9,767 nt of DNA from Pseudomonadota bacterium (GTDB lineage: Bacteria; Pseudomonadota; Alphaproteobacteria; Sphingomonadales; Sphingomonadaceae): contig JAKOWQ010000236.1 of NCBI GenBank assembly GCA_029781465.1, forward strand, positions 1-9,767, written 5' to 3'. Shown here one piece after another: positions 1 to 6,354 of this stretch. A model generated the notes under the pieces. That model searched no databases. It was given only the letters and a program-made list of their open reading frames with translations, and had not been told where the DNA came from. Both the position numbers and the translations under genes were made by a program. Position 1 is the stretch's first letter. Each line of letters starts with the position of its first letter.

Positions 1-1290
1 TCGTGCGCGGCGCTGGCCGCGCCCACCGCCCTCGCCCAGGCCTCCGCGGCGCAAGGGCCGGTTTCGACGCAGACCTGGATCCATGCAGGACGCCTGATCG
101 CGGTGCCGGGCCAGCCGCCACGCGAGGCGAGCACGATCGTGGTGCAGGACGGGCGGATCGTGGCGGTGCACGATGGCTTCCAGCCCGCGCCGGCCGGGGC
201 CGCGACCATCGATCTTCGCACGCGCACCGTGCTGCCCGGGCTGATCGACAGTCATACCCACCTGTCCTCGGACCGGGCCGGGAACGAGGGCCTGGCCGCG
301 GCGATGACCGACAGTCTGCCGCTGGCGAGCTACGAGACCTACTGGAATGCCACCAAGACGCTCCGCGCGGGCTTCACCACGGTGCGCAACCTGGGCGACG
401 AACACGGCAAGGTGCTGGCTCTGCGCGAGGCAGTCCGGCGCGGCTGGGTGCAGGGTCCGCGAATCGTCGATGCGGGCGAATCGATCTCCACCACCGGTGG
501 GCACATGGACGGCCGGGTCGGTCTTGCCGAAGAGGTCGAGCCGCTGATCGGGACCGAGAACCTGTGCGACGGGGTTGACGATTGCCGCCGCGCGGTGCGC
601 CGTCAGGTCGGGCGCGGGGCCGACGTGATCAAGATTGCCACCACCGGCGGGGTCAATTCGGGTACCGGGCTTGCCACCCGTATGTTCGAGGACGAGGCGC
701 GCGCGCTGATCGATACCGCCCATGCCTATGGCCGCAAGGTTGCGGTCCATGCCCACGGGCTCGATGGGATCAAGCTGGCGGTGCGGCTGGGTGCGGATTC
801 GATCGAGCACGGCACGATGATCGATGAGGAAGCCGCGCGGATGATGGCCAAGAACGGCACCTTCTATGTCCCCACGCTGAGCACGGTGAACGGCTATATC
901 GAGCGGCTCGCGGCCAATCCCAATGCCTATTCCCCGGCGGTGCGGGCCCAGATCGACTGGCGCATCGGCATCACCGGCAAATCGCTGCGGATCGCCTATC
1001 CGCTGGGGGTGCGGATCGCCTACGGCACCGATGCCGGGGTTTCCAAGCACGGCCGCAATGCCGACGAGTTCGAACTGCTGGTCAAATTCGGCATGCCCCC
1101 CGCCGAAGCGATCAAGGCCGCCACAGTCAACGCCGCCGAACTGCTCGGCCTGGGTAAGGAAACCGGCACGATCGAGGTGGGCAAATCCGCCGATATCATC
1201 GCGGTCGACGGCGATCCGCTGGCCGACGTGCGGGTGCTCAAGACGATGAAATTCGTGATGGCCCGCGGCGAGGTGGTGGTCGGCCCCTAG
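1..1290 (+). CDS. Exported metal-dependent amidohydrolase, Xaa-Pro dipeptidase/imidazolonepropionase-like (5' end missing)
   Basis: The frame is open from base 1, so the start lies left of the window; 429 residues are visible. The first residues (SCAALAAPTALAQ) look like the end of a signal peptide with an AxA-type cleavage site, implying export to the periplasm. The mature part has the amidohydrolase layout: a small beta domain (GRLIAV, DGRIVAV), then the TIM barrel with the metal pair His-Thr-His at 253-261, a lysine at 631 in DVIKIATTGG that may be the carboxylated bridging lysine, metal histidines at 748 (VAVHAHG) and 808 (SIEHGT), and the catalytic Asp at 1030 (YGTDAG). The C-terminal beta domain closes with GTIEVGKSADIIAVDGDPL. 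This order fits COG1228-type enzymes, of which characterised members are Xaa-Pro or Xaa-Arg/Lys dipeptidases in alphaproteobacteria. Hydrolysis of small peptides or N-acyl amino acids is inferred; substrate cannot be read. The stop overlaps that of the convergent LysR gene. Confidence 0.9.
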   Translation, partial: SCAALAAPTALAQASAAQGPVSTQTWIHAGRLIAVPGQPPREASTIVVQDGRIVAVHDGFQPAPAGAATIDLRTRTVLPGLIDSHTHLSSDRAGNEGLAAAMTDSLPLASYETYWNATKTLRAGFTTVRNLGDEHGKVLALREAVRRGWVQGPRIVDAGESISTTGGHMDGRVGLAEEVEPLIGTENLCDGVDDCRRAVRRQVGRGADVIKIATTGGVNSGTGLATRMFEDEARALIDTAHAYGRKVAVHAHGLDGIKLAVRLGADSIEHGTMIDEEAARMMAKNGTFYVPTLSTVNGYIERLAANPNAYSPAVRAQIDWRIGITGKSLRIAYPLGVRIAYGTDAGVSKHGRNADEFELLVKFGMPPAEAIKAATVNAAELLGLGKETGTIEVGKSADIIAVDGDPLADVRVLKTMKFVMARGEVVVGP

Positions 1291-2054
1291 CCCCTGGTCA
1301 GAAACGCCACCAGCGCCTTGACCTTCTTTTGCCGCCACTGCGGCAGCGGGGCGACCAGCCAGTAGGCACGGCGGCAGGGTTCGCGCTCGCCCGGATCGTC
1401 GTTGTCGAGCAACAACGCGGGGATTCGCGCGCGGCCCAGACCGCTGCGCGCGGCGGCCAGTGCCTGCCCGGCATCGCCGACGCTGAGCGGGGCACCCTCG
1501 GTATTCGATCCGCCGGGGTTGGGATCGCCGGGCCAGGCAATCCACGGCCCCTCGCCCACTGTCACCCGGCTTGGATCGCCCAGCGCCGCGCCCTCGAGAT
1601 CGCCCGGCCCTTCGGCCCAGCGCACCGCCAGATCGAGGTTGGCTTCGGTGAAATCGACCCCGGCATCGGGCACCAGGTTGATCCGCACCTCGGGATTGGC
1701 GGCGCGAAACGCGGCGAGACGCGGCGCCAGCCAGGTGGCGAAAAAATCGCGCGGGCAGGCGATGGTATAGACCAGGCTCGACTGACCCTCCTGCATCGCC
1801 CGAACCGCGTCCTCGAAATGGAGAAAGCCGATCCGCAGCGCCTCAAGCCCGGCGTTGGCCTCGTCGGTCAGCTCCAGCCCCTTGGGGGTGCGGCGAAACA
1901 GCACCACGCCCAGCGCATCTTCCAGCGCGCGGATCTGCTGGCCGACAGCCGCGGGTGTCACCGCCAGTTCGTCTGCGGCGCGGGTGAACGACAGGTGCCG
2001 GGCGGCGGCGTCGAACACGCGCAAGGCGTTGAGCGGCAGGAGCGTGCGCTTCAT
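1287..2054 (-). CDS. LysR-family transcriptional regulator, GcvA-like, with shortened effector domain
   Basis: A 255-residue regulator. Residues about 8-65 form the LysR winged helix-turn-helix (LNALRVFDAAARHLSFTRAA, then VTPAAVGQQIRALEDALG and LFRR), typical of the GcvA branch. The rest should be a periplasmic-binding-protein-like effector domain: VRINLVPDAGVDF and DLAVRWAEGP match the first lobe, and RAYWLVAP near the end matches the last strand of GcvA relatives. Family members are usually near 300 residues; the missing part is in the second lobe, where a Pro/Gly-rich run (WPGDPNPGGSN) replaces the usual segment. I chose the ATG at 2054 because MKRTLLPLNALR is the canonical GcvA-type N-terminus; a longer open frame to 2144 adds only low-complexity Arg/Ser residues and overlaps apaG. 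AGGG at 2065-2068 may serve as the ribosome site. Seven bases separate it from apaG, so the two are probably cotranscribed. Target genes are unknown. Confidence 0.85.
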   Translation of the reverse strand: MKRTLLPLNALRVFDAAARHLSFTRAADELAVTPAAVGQQIRALEDALGVVLFRRTPKGLELTDEANAGLEALRIGFLHFEDAVRAMQEGQSSLVYTIACPRDFFATWLAPRLAAFRAANPEVRINLVPDAGVDFTEANLDLAVRWAEGPGDLEGAALGDPSRVTVGEGPWIAWPGDPNPGGSNTEGAPLSVGDAGQALAAARSGLGRARIPALLLDNDDPGEREPCRRAYWLVAPLPQWRQKKVKALVAFLTRG

Positions 2055-2061
2055 CGGGTAA

Positions 2062-2460
2062 TCACCCTGCCGTCGCGGGAGCAGCGAGCGGGAAGTGCGG
2101 GATCGCAACCTCGAAGCGGCTGCCGTCTTCCCGGCGGAAGCCATAATGGCCCTGCATCGCGCCCATCGGGGTGGTCAAGGGGCAGCCCGAGACATAGTCG
2201 TGGCTCTGGCCGGGGTGCAGCACCGGCTGCTCGCCCACCACGCCCTCACCCTCGACCAGATTGACCATTCCGCGCCCGTCTGTGATCCGCCAGTGGCGGG
2301 TGAGCAGCTGTACGGTCTCGTCCGAGCCGTTCTCGATCCGGATGTGATAGACCCAGAACCACTTGCCCGCCTCGATCGCCGATTGCTCGGGCAGGAAATT
2401 CACCGCGACCCGCACGGTAATCCCCTCGGTGATGGCAGCGTGCTGGAACAGCTCTTTCAT
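2062..2460 (-). CDS. apaG: ApaG domain protein (Co2+/Mg2+ efflux-associated)
   Basis: A 132-residue protein that is almost wholly one ApaG (DUF525) domain, the usual length for bacterial ApaG. Signature stretches are WVYHIRIENGSDETVQLLTR (residues about 37-55), HWRITDGRG, and the very conserved block GEGVVGEQPVLHPGQ (71-85) followed by YVSGCPLTTPMGAMQGHYGF (89-108). The fold is fibronectin type III-like. In Salmonella the gene (corD) was linked to cobalt resistance and magnesium efflux, but the biochemical role remains unclear; it is probably cytoplasmic. The ATG at 2460 gives the standard N-terminus (MKELFQHAAITEGITVRV); the frame stays open upstream to 2655 but this lacks homology and overlaps the divergent antiporter gene. 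No Shine-Dalgarno sequence precedes the start. It heads a likely operon with the LysR gene and diverges from the antiporter. Confidence 0.93.
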   Translation of the reverse strand: MKELFQHAAITEGITVRVAVNFLPEQSAIEAGKWFWVYHIRIENGSDETVQLLTRHWRITDGRGMVNLVEGEGVVGEQPVLHPGQSHDYVSGCPLTTPMGAMQGHYGFRREDGSRFEVAIPHFPLAAPATAG

Positions 2461-2563
2461 GGCGCCAAGGTAGCGACTGACGAGCCGTGCGACAATGGCG
2501 CGGTGCGGCCAAATCCACCTGTGGGCTTGGCTGCGCGGCGGGCCGTTGCTAATCCCCGCCGCG
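2461..2563. promoter_or_regulatory. Divergent promoter region of apaG-lysR and the antiporter, with a 24-base dyad
   Basis: These 103 bases separate two divergent starts. A dyad spans 2508-2531: left arm GCCAAATCCAC (2508-2518), two-base centre, right arm GTGGGCTTGGC (2521-2531). Nine of eleven positions pair as Watson-Crick and one more would be a G-U wobble in RNA. For apaG a -35-like TTGTCG (2495-2490) and -10-like TACCTT (2472-2467) are 17 bases apart and end 6 bases before the ATG. For the antiporter TTGGCT (2527-2532) and GCTAAT (2548-2553) are 15 bases apart and end 10 bases before the ATG; this -35 overlaps the right arm of the dyad. The hexamers match the sigma-70 consensus only moderately. 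The dyad is seen directly; its role as operator is inference. Confidence 0.35.
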
Positions 2564-3784
2564 ATGCACAATGCCCCGCCCGCAAGCGAGCTGTTCCTGC
2601 TCGCGCTGATCGTGATCTTTGCCCTGCCCTGGGCGGTCTGGCGGCTAGGGCGCACGGACTATTGGGCGCCGTTGGTGGTGGTCCAGATCGTGGGCGGGAT
2701 CCTGCTCGGTCCGGGTGTACTCGGCGCAATGTTTCCAACCTATTACACCACGATCTTCACACCGCAGGTGATCGGGTCGCTCAACGGCATCGCCTGGTGG
2801 GCGGTGATGCTGTTCGTTTTCGTCGCCGGGCTCGAGCTCGATCTCAGGCAGGCCTGGAAGTGGCGCGGCGAAACCGGGTTGACCGCCGGCCTGGCGCTTG
2901 GCGTGCCTTTGCTGCTGGGCGCGGGCGCGGCGCTGGTGCTGCTCAAGGTCAGCCCTGCCGCCCTGTGGATCGGGCCGGAAGGCCGTGAATGGCAGTTCGT
3001 CGCCGGAACGGGCATGGCCTGTGCGGTTACGGCACTCCCGATCCTGGTGCTGTTCATGCAAAAGCTGGAAATCCTGCGCACCCCGCTGGGCCAGCGGATC
3101 CTACGCTATGCCAGCCTTGATGACGTGGCGATCTGGGGCGTGCTGGCGCTGATCCTGCTCGATTGGGAACGGGTTACACGCCAGCTTGGATTCCTGATCG
3201 GATTTGCCCTGGCAGTGGTGCTGGTGCGCAAATTGATCGCCGCGATCCCGGCGCGCGATCGTTGGTATGTCGCGCTGGTCTGGCTGGCGGCCTGCGGCTA
3301 CCTGGCCGACTGGTCGGGGCTGCATTTCATGGTCGGCGCGTTTCTGGCCGGGGCGGCGCTCGATGCCGACTGGTTCGGGATCGAGGCGATCGACCGTTTT
3401 CGCGATACCGTGCTGCTGGCTTTCATGCCGGTGTTCTTCCTTTCCACCGGCCTCAGGACCAGCTGGGAAATGGGCGGATACGCCGCCTTTGCCGCCGCCG
3501 CCTTGCTGCTGGCGGCGATGATCGCGGGCAAGCTGGCGGGGATCGGCCTTGCCGGAAGGCTGCTCGGTTGGGGCAAGGGCGAGGCCTGGACGATCGGCTG
3601 GCTGCTTCAGACCAAGGCGCTGATCATGATCATCTTCGTCAACGTGCTGTTCGACAAGCAGATCGTCACCAGCGGCGCCTTCACCGCGCTGCTGCTGGCC
3701 GCTGTTGGCAGCACCATGCTGACCATCCCGATGGTCGCGCCGCGGCTGAAGAACCTCGCGGCGCTGAAAGCCAAGGCGGGTTAG
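2564..3784 (+). CDS. Cation:proton antiporter, CPA2 family (Na+/H+ exchanger domain, no regulatory tail)
   Basis: A 406-residue inner-membrane protein with about 11-13 hydrophobic segments, consistent with the Na+/H+ exchanger fold (PF00999). Diagnostic parts are GGILLGPGVLGAMFP (residues about 45-60), LFVFVAGLELDL, the unwound-helix region CAVTALPILVLFMQKLEIL, the ion-binding Asp-Asp pair D186-D187 in YASLDDVAIW, FMVGAFLAGAAL, and MPVFFLSTGLRTSW. The DD pair is the mark of electrogenic CPA2 antiporters (as in NapA/KefB/Kha1 relatives). It would exchange Na+ or K+ for H+; the ion is not determinable. No RCK/KTN or Usp domain follows, so nucleotide gating within the chain is unlikely. I chose ATG 2564, directly before the first membrane helix; an in-frame ATG at 2495 would add 23 unconvincing residues. 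Neither has a clear Shine-Dalgarno. It diverges from apaG, itself linked to cation homeostasis, and its stop overlaps that of metZ. Confidence 0.9.
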   Translation: MHNAPPASELFLLALIVIFALPWAVWRLGRTDYWAPLVVVQIVGGILLGPGVLGAMFPTYYTTIFTPQVIGSLNGIAWWAVMLFVFVAGLELDLRQAWKWRGETGLTAGLALGVPLLLGAGAALVLLKVSPAALWIGPEGREWQFVAGTGMACAVTALPILVLFMQKLEILRTPLGQRILRYASLDDVAIWGVLALILLDWERVTRQLGFLIGFALAVVLVRKLIAAIPARDRWYVALVWLAACGYLADWSGLHFMVGAFLAGAALDADWFGIEAIDRFRDTVLLAFMPVFFLSTGLRTSWEMGGYAAFAAAALLLAAMIAGKLAGIGLAGRLLGWGKGEAWTIGWLLQTKALIMIIFVNVLFDKQIVTSGAFTALLLAAVGSTMLTIPMVAPRLKNLAALKAKAG

Positions 3785-4986
3785 AGCCCCACCGCCTTCA
3801 GCGCCTGGTCGAGATCCTCGATCAGGTCGCGCGGATCTTCCAGCCCGACGTTGAGCCGCAACATGCCTTCGCGCACGCCCATTTCCTCGCGCGCCTCGGC
3901 GCTGACCGAATAGTGCGTGGTCGAGGCATTGTGGCACATCAACGATCGCGAATCCCCGATGTTGTTCGAGATGTCGATCAGGCTCAGCGCGTTGAGCAGG
4001 GCAAAGGCCTGGGCGCGGTCTTCCACCTCGAAACTGAAGATCGAGCCGCAGGCGTCCATCTGCTGCATGGCAAGGTTGTGCTGGGGATGGCTGGCAAGCC
4101 CCGGATGGTTGATCCGCGGCACCCGTCCTTCCAGGAATTTCCCAACCAGCACAGAGTTTTCGCTCTGTCTTTTCACACGCAGGTCAAGCGTTTCCAGTCC
4201 CTTCAGCACCACCCAGGCGTTGAACGGCGAAAGGTTGGGCCCGGTGTTGCGCTGGAACGGCAGCAGCTTGTCGTTGATGAATTCGGCGCTGCCCGAAACC
4301 GCGCCGGCCAGCACCCGGCCCTGCCCGTCCATCAGCTTGGTAGCGGAATAGGCCACCACATCCGCGCCCCATTCGATCGGGCGCTGCAAGGCCGGGGTGG
4401 CAAAGGCGTTGTCGACCACGGTGACGATGCCGTGGCGCCGAGCCAGATCGCAGACGAACTTCATGTCGACGATGTCCATCGTCGGGTTGGCCGGGGTCTC
4501 GAAGAAGAACACCCTGGTGTTCGGGCGGATCGCGGCTTCCCACTGGGCGTTGTCCCAGGCGTCGATCGTGGTCCCCTCGATCCCGAAGCGCGGGAACAGC
4601 TGGTCGACCAGCCAGCGGCACGAACCGAAGGCAGCCTTGGCCGCGACCACATGATCGCCCTGGCTGAGCTGGCAGAGCAGCGCGGCGGTCATCGCCGCCA
4701 TGCCCGAGGACTGGACCCGGCAGGCCTCGGCCCCGTCCATCAGCGCGATCCGCTCCTCCAGCATCGCCACCGTGGGGTTTTGCAGCCGCGAATAGGTCAT
4801 CCCCGGATCTTCGCCGCGGAAGCGCGCGGCGGCCGTTTCCGCGTCGTCATAGGCATAGCCCGAGGTCATGAAGATGGCCTCGCTGGTTTCGCCCTGTTCG
4901 CTGCGCCAGGTGCCCGCGCGCACGGCCTGGGTGGCCGGGTGCCAGGTGCGGGTGATCGAGCGGTCTCTGCCTGTGGTGCGTTTCAT
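3781..4986 (-). CDS. metZ: O-succinylhomoserine sulfhydrylase
   Basis: A 401-residue fold-type I PLP enzyme of the Cys/Met metabolism family (PF01053), the normal length for MetZ. It would use sulfide to convert O-succinyl-L-homoserine into homocysteine, the direct sulfhydrylation route to methionine, in the cytoplasm. Visible features: SGYAYDDAETAAARFRGED and TYSRLQNPTVAMLEERIALM near residues 42-83, the phosphate-binding QSSGMAA (92-98), FETPANPT (162-169), the cofactor Asp192 in VVDNAFATP, and the Schiff-base Lys217 in YSATKLMDGQGRVLAG. The DGQGRV sequence after the lysine favours MetZ over cystathionine gamma-synthase or MetY. Start ATG 4986 gives the expected short N-terminal tail; the frame runs to 5025 but adds no conserved residues. 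No Shine-Dalgarno is evident. O-acetylhomoserine use or a related lyase activity cannot be excluded from sequence. It is convergent with the antiporter and divergent from the GT39 gene. Confidence 0.87.
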   Translation of the reverse strand: MKRTTGRDRSITRTWHPATQAVRAGTWRSEQGETSEAIFMTSGYAYDDAETAAARFRGEDPGMTYSRLQNPTVAMLEERIALMDGAEACRVQSSGMAAMTAALLCQLSQGDHVVAAKAAFGSCRWLVDQLFPRFGIEGTTIDAWDNAQWEAAIRPNTRVFFFETPANPTMDIVDMKFVCDLARRHGIVTVVDNAFATPALQRPIEWGADVVAYSATKLMDGQGRVLAGAVSGSAEFINDKLLPFQRNTGPNLSPFNAWVVLKGLETLDLRVKRQSENSVLVGKFLEGRVPRINHPGLASHPQHNLAMQQMDACGSIFSFEVEDRAQAFALLNALSLIDISNNIGDSRSLMCHNASTTHYSVSAEAREEMGVREGMLRLNVGLEDPRDLIEDLDQALKAVGL

Positions 4987-5066
4987 GGTGCCAGCGGCTC
5001 TAAGGTCGGCTTGCCGCCTGTGCAAGGCCGTTGCGCTTGCCTTCGCCGCCCCGTAAATCCGGCGCG
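4987..5066. promoter_or_regulatory. Divergent promoter region between metZ and the GT39 gene
   Basis: Eighty bases separate the two ATGs. For metZ a TTGCAC (5025-5020) and TTAGAG (5003-4998) lie 16 bases apart, the latter 11 bases from the start. For the glycosyltransferase TTGCGC (5031-5036) and GTAAAT (5053-5058) lie 16 bases apart, 8 bases from the start. These are weak sigma-70 matches. An imperfect inverted repeat at 5008-5029 (GGCTTGC, seven-base loop, then GCAAGGCC with one extra base) covers the metZ -35-like element. I looked for a SAM-type riboswitch in front of metZ and saw none that fits. Confidence 0.3.
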
Positions 5067-6347
5067 ATGCAGCCCCGCTTCACTCCGCAGCAGGATCCCG
5101 CCGACTGGTGCGCGACGATCGCGGTGTCGTTCCTGGCGCTGGCCTGGTGGCGGCTGGGAATCCCCTCGCAGATCTATTTCGACGAGCTTCACTATGTGAA
5201 CGCGGCGCGCAAGCTGCTGGAGGGCGTGCGCGCCAATCCCGAACACCCGATGCTGGGCAAGGAGGCGATTGCCGCGGCAATGCGGCTGCTGGGAGACCAG
5301 CCGCTCTACTGGCGCATACCCTCGGCCCTGTCGGGCGCGCTCGGGCTGTTTGCCTTTTCGCGGCTGGTCTGGTTCGCCAGCGGACGCCGCGCGGCGACCA
5401 TCGCCGCGACCTTCCTGCTGGCAACCGATTTCATGTGGTTCGTGCAGAGCCGGATCGCCATGCTCGATATGGTCATGGCCGGGCTCGGCATGGTGGGGCT
5501 GTGGCAGGTCGCCGCCGCGATCCGTCTGCCCCGGCAGGGCCGCTGGCGGCTGGCGCTCGCCGGGCTGGCCTTCGGGCTGGCGCTGGGCACCAAGTGGTCG
5601 ATCGCCCCTGCCGCGATGCTGCCCGGGCTGCTGTTCCTTGTCCTCAAGCTGCGCGACAACGGGGTGCGCTTTCTCACCGCGCGCGGGGGCGGACCGGTGC
5701 CGGGGATCAGCCTGGCCGAAGCCGCGCTATGGCTCGGCCTGGTGCCGCTGGCGGTCTATTGGCTGACCTTCTGGCCGGCCTTTCACTATGCCACCGGCGC
5801 GGTCGATCCGTTCGATCCGCTCGGCTGGCAACGCTACATGCTCCAGCTTCAGGACAGCGTGAAGAAGCTCCATCCCTATCGTTCGGTGTGGTACGAATGG
5901 ATCGGGAATGTCCGCGCGATCTGGTATCTCTACAAGGAGGTTGACGGGGTTCAGCGCGGGATCCTGATGATCGGCAATCCCTTCACCATGCTCGCCGGGC
6001 TGCCCGCGCTGGTCTGGGCGGGCTGGGCCGGGATCATGCGCCGGCGCCGCGATGCGCTGGCACTGCTGGTGCTCTATGCGGTCAGCCTGGGCATGTGGGC
6101 GGTCTCGGGCAAGCCGATCCAGTTCTATTACCATTACCTGCTGCCCGGCGCCTTCCTGATGGGCATGCTGGCGCTGGCGCTGGAAGAGCTGTGGCACACG
6201 CGCGGCCGCTGGCGCTGGCTGGCCCCGGCCTCGCTGGTGGCAAGCGCGGTGCTGTTCGCCTGGTTCTACCCGATCCTTTCGGCCGCGCCGCTCCACGACG
6301 GCCGCGCCAGTTTCGAACACTGGATGTGGCTGGCAAGCTGGCGCTAA
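5067..6347 (+). CDS. PMT-type polyprenyl-phosphate-sugar-dependent glycosyltransferase (GT39-like, membrane)
   Basis: A 426-residue polytopic inner-membrane protein like protein O-mannosyltransferases (PMT). PMTs move a sugar, usually mannose, from a polyprenyl phosphate to Ser/Thr of proteins on the outer face of the membrane. Motifs: the acidic DE pair D39-E40 in the first outer loop (IYFDELHYVNAARKLL), a HPPLGK-like HPMLGK (60-65) followed by LLGDQPLYWRIPSALSG, SRIAMLD (128-134), LALGTKWSIAPA, and at the C-terminus KPIQFYYHYLLPGAF, which resembles the PMT four-helix tail. It is shorter than yeast PMTs and has no MIR domains, as in bacterial forms. Start ATG 5067 leaves the first hydrophobic helix intact; the frame runs to 5031 without conserved residues. 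There is no Shine-Dalgarno. The acceptor is unknown and could be a glycolipid instead of protein. It ends 7 bases before the convergent peptidase gene and may be served by the GT2-GtrA enzyme nearby. Confidence 0.85.
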   Translation: MQPRFTPQQDPADWCATIAVSFLALAWWRLGIPSQIYFDELHYVNAARKLLEGVRANPEHPMLGKEAIAAAMRLLGDQPLYWRIPSALSGALGLFAFSRLVWFASGRRAATIAATFLLATDFMWFVQSRIAMLDMVMAGLGMVGLWQVAAAIRLPRQGRWRLALAGLAFGLALGTKWSIAPAAMLPGLLFLVLKLRDNGVRFLTARGGGPVPGISLAEAALWLGLVPLAVYWLTFWPAFHYATGAVDPFDPLGWQRYMLQLQDSVKKLHPYRSVWYEWIGNVRAIWYLYKEVDGVQRGILMIGNPFTMLAGLPALVWAGWAGIMRRRRDALALLVLYAVSLGMWAVSGKPIQFYYHYLLPGAFLMGMLALALEELWHTRGRWRWLAPASLVASAVLFAWFYPILSAAPLHDGRASFEHWMWLASWR

Positions 6348-6354
6348 CGCCCGG

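Noticed and set aside
2055..2144. Upstream extension of the LysR protein
   Set aside because: The added residues are Arg/Ser-rich and unconserved, and overlap apaG; the GcvA-type N-terminus begins at 2054.
1329..2264. A 311-codon open frame on the plus strand
   Set aside because: It is antisense to the LysR and apaG genes, which are clearly coding.
2495..2563. Earlier ATG for the antiporter
   Set aside because: It adds 23 residues without a Shine-Dalgarno site or conserved features ahead of the first membrane helix, and would place coding sequence over the dyad.
4987..5066. SAM-II or SAM/SAH riboswitch before metZ
   Set aside because: Such elements occur before methionine genes in alphaproteobacteria, but the short leader has none of the conserved core that I can recognise.
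3163..5199. A 678-codon open frame on the plus strand
   Set aside because: It runs out of frame through the antiporter and antisense through metZ, with composition typical of a shadow frame and no recognisable motif.
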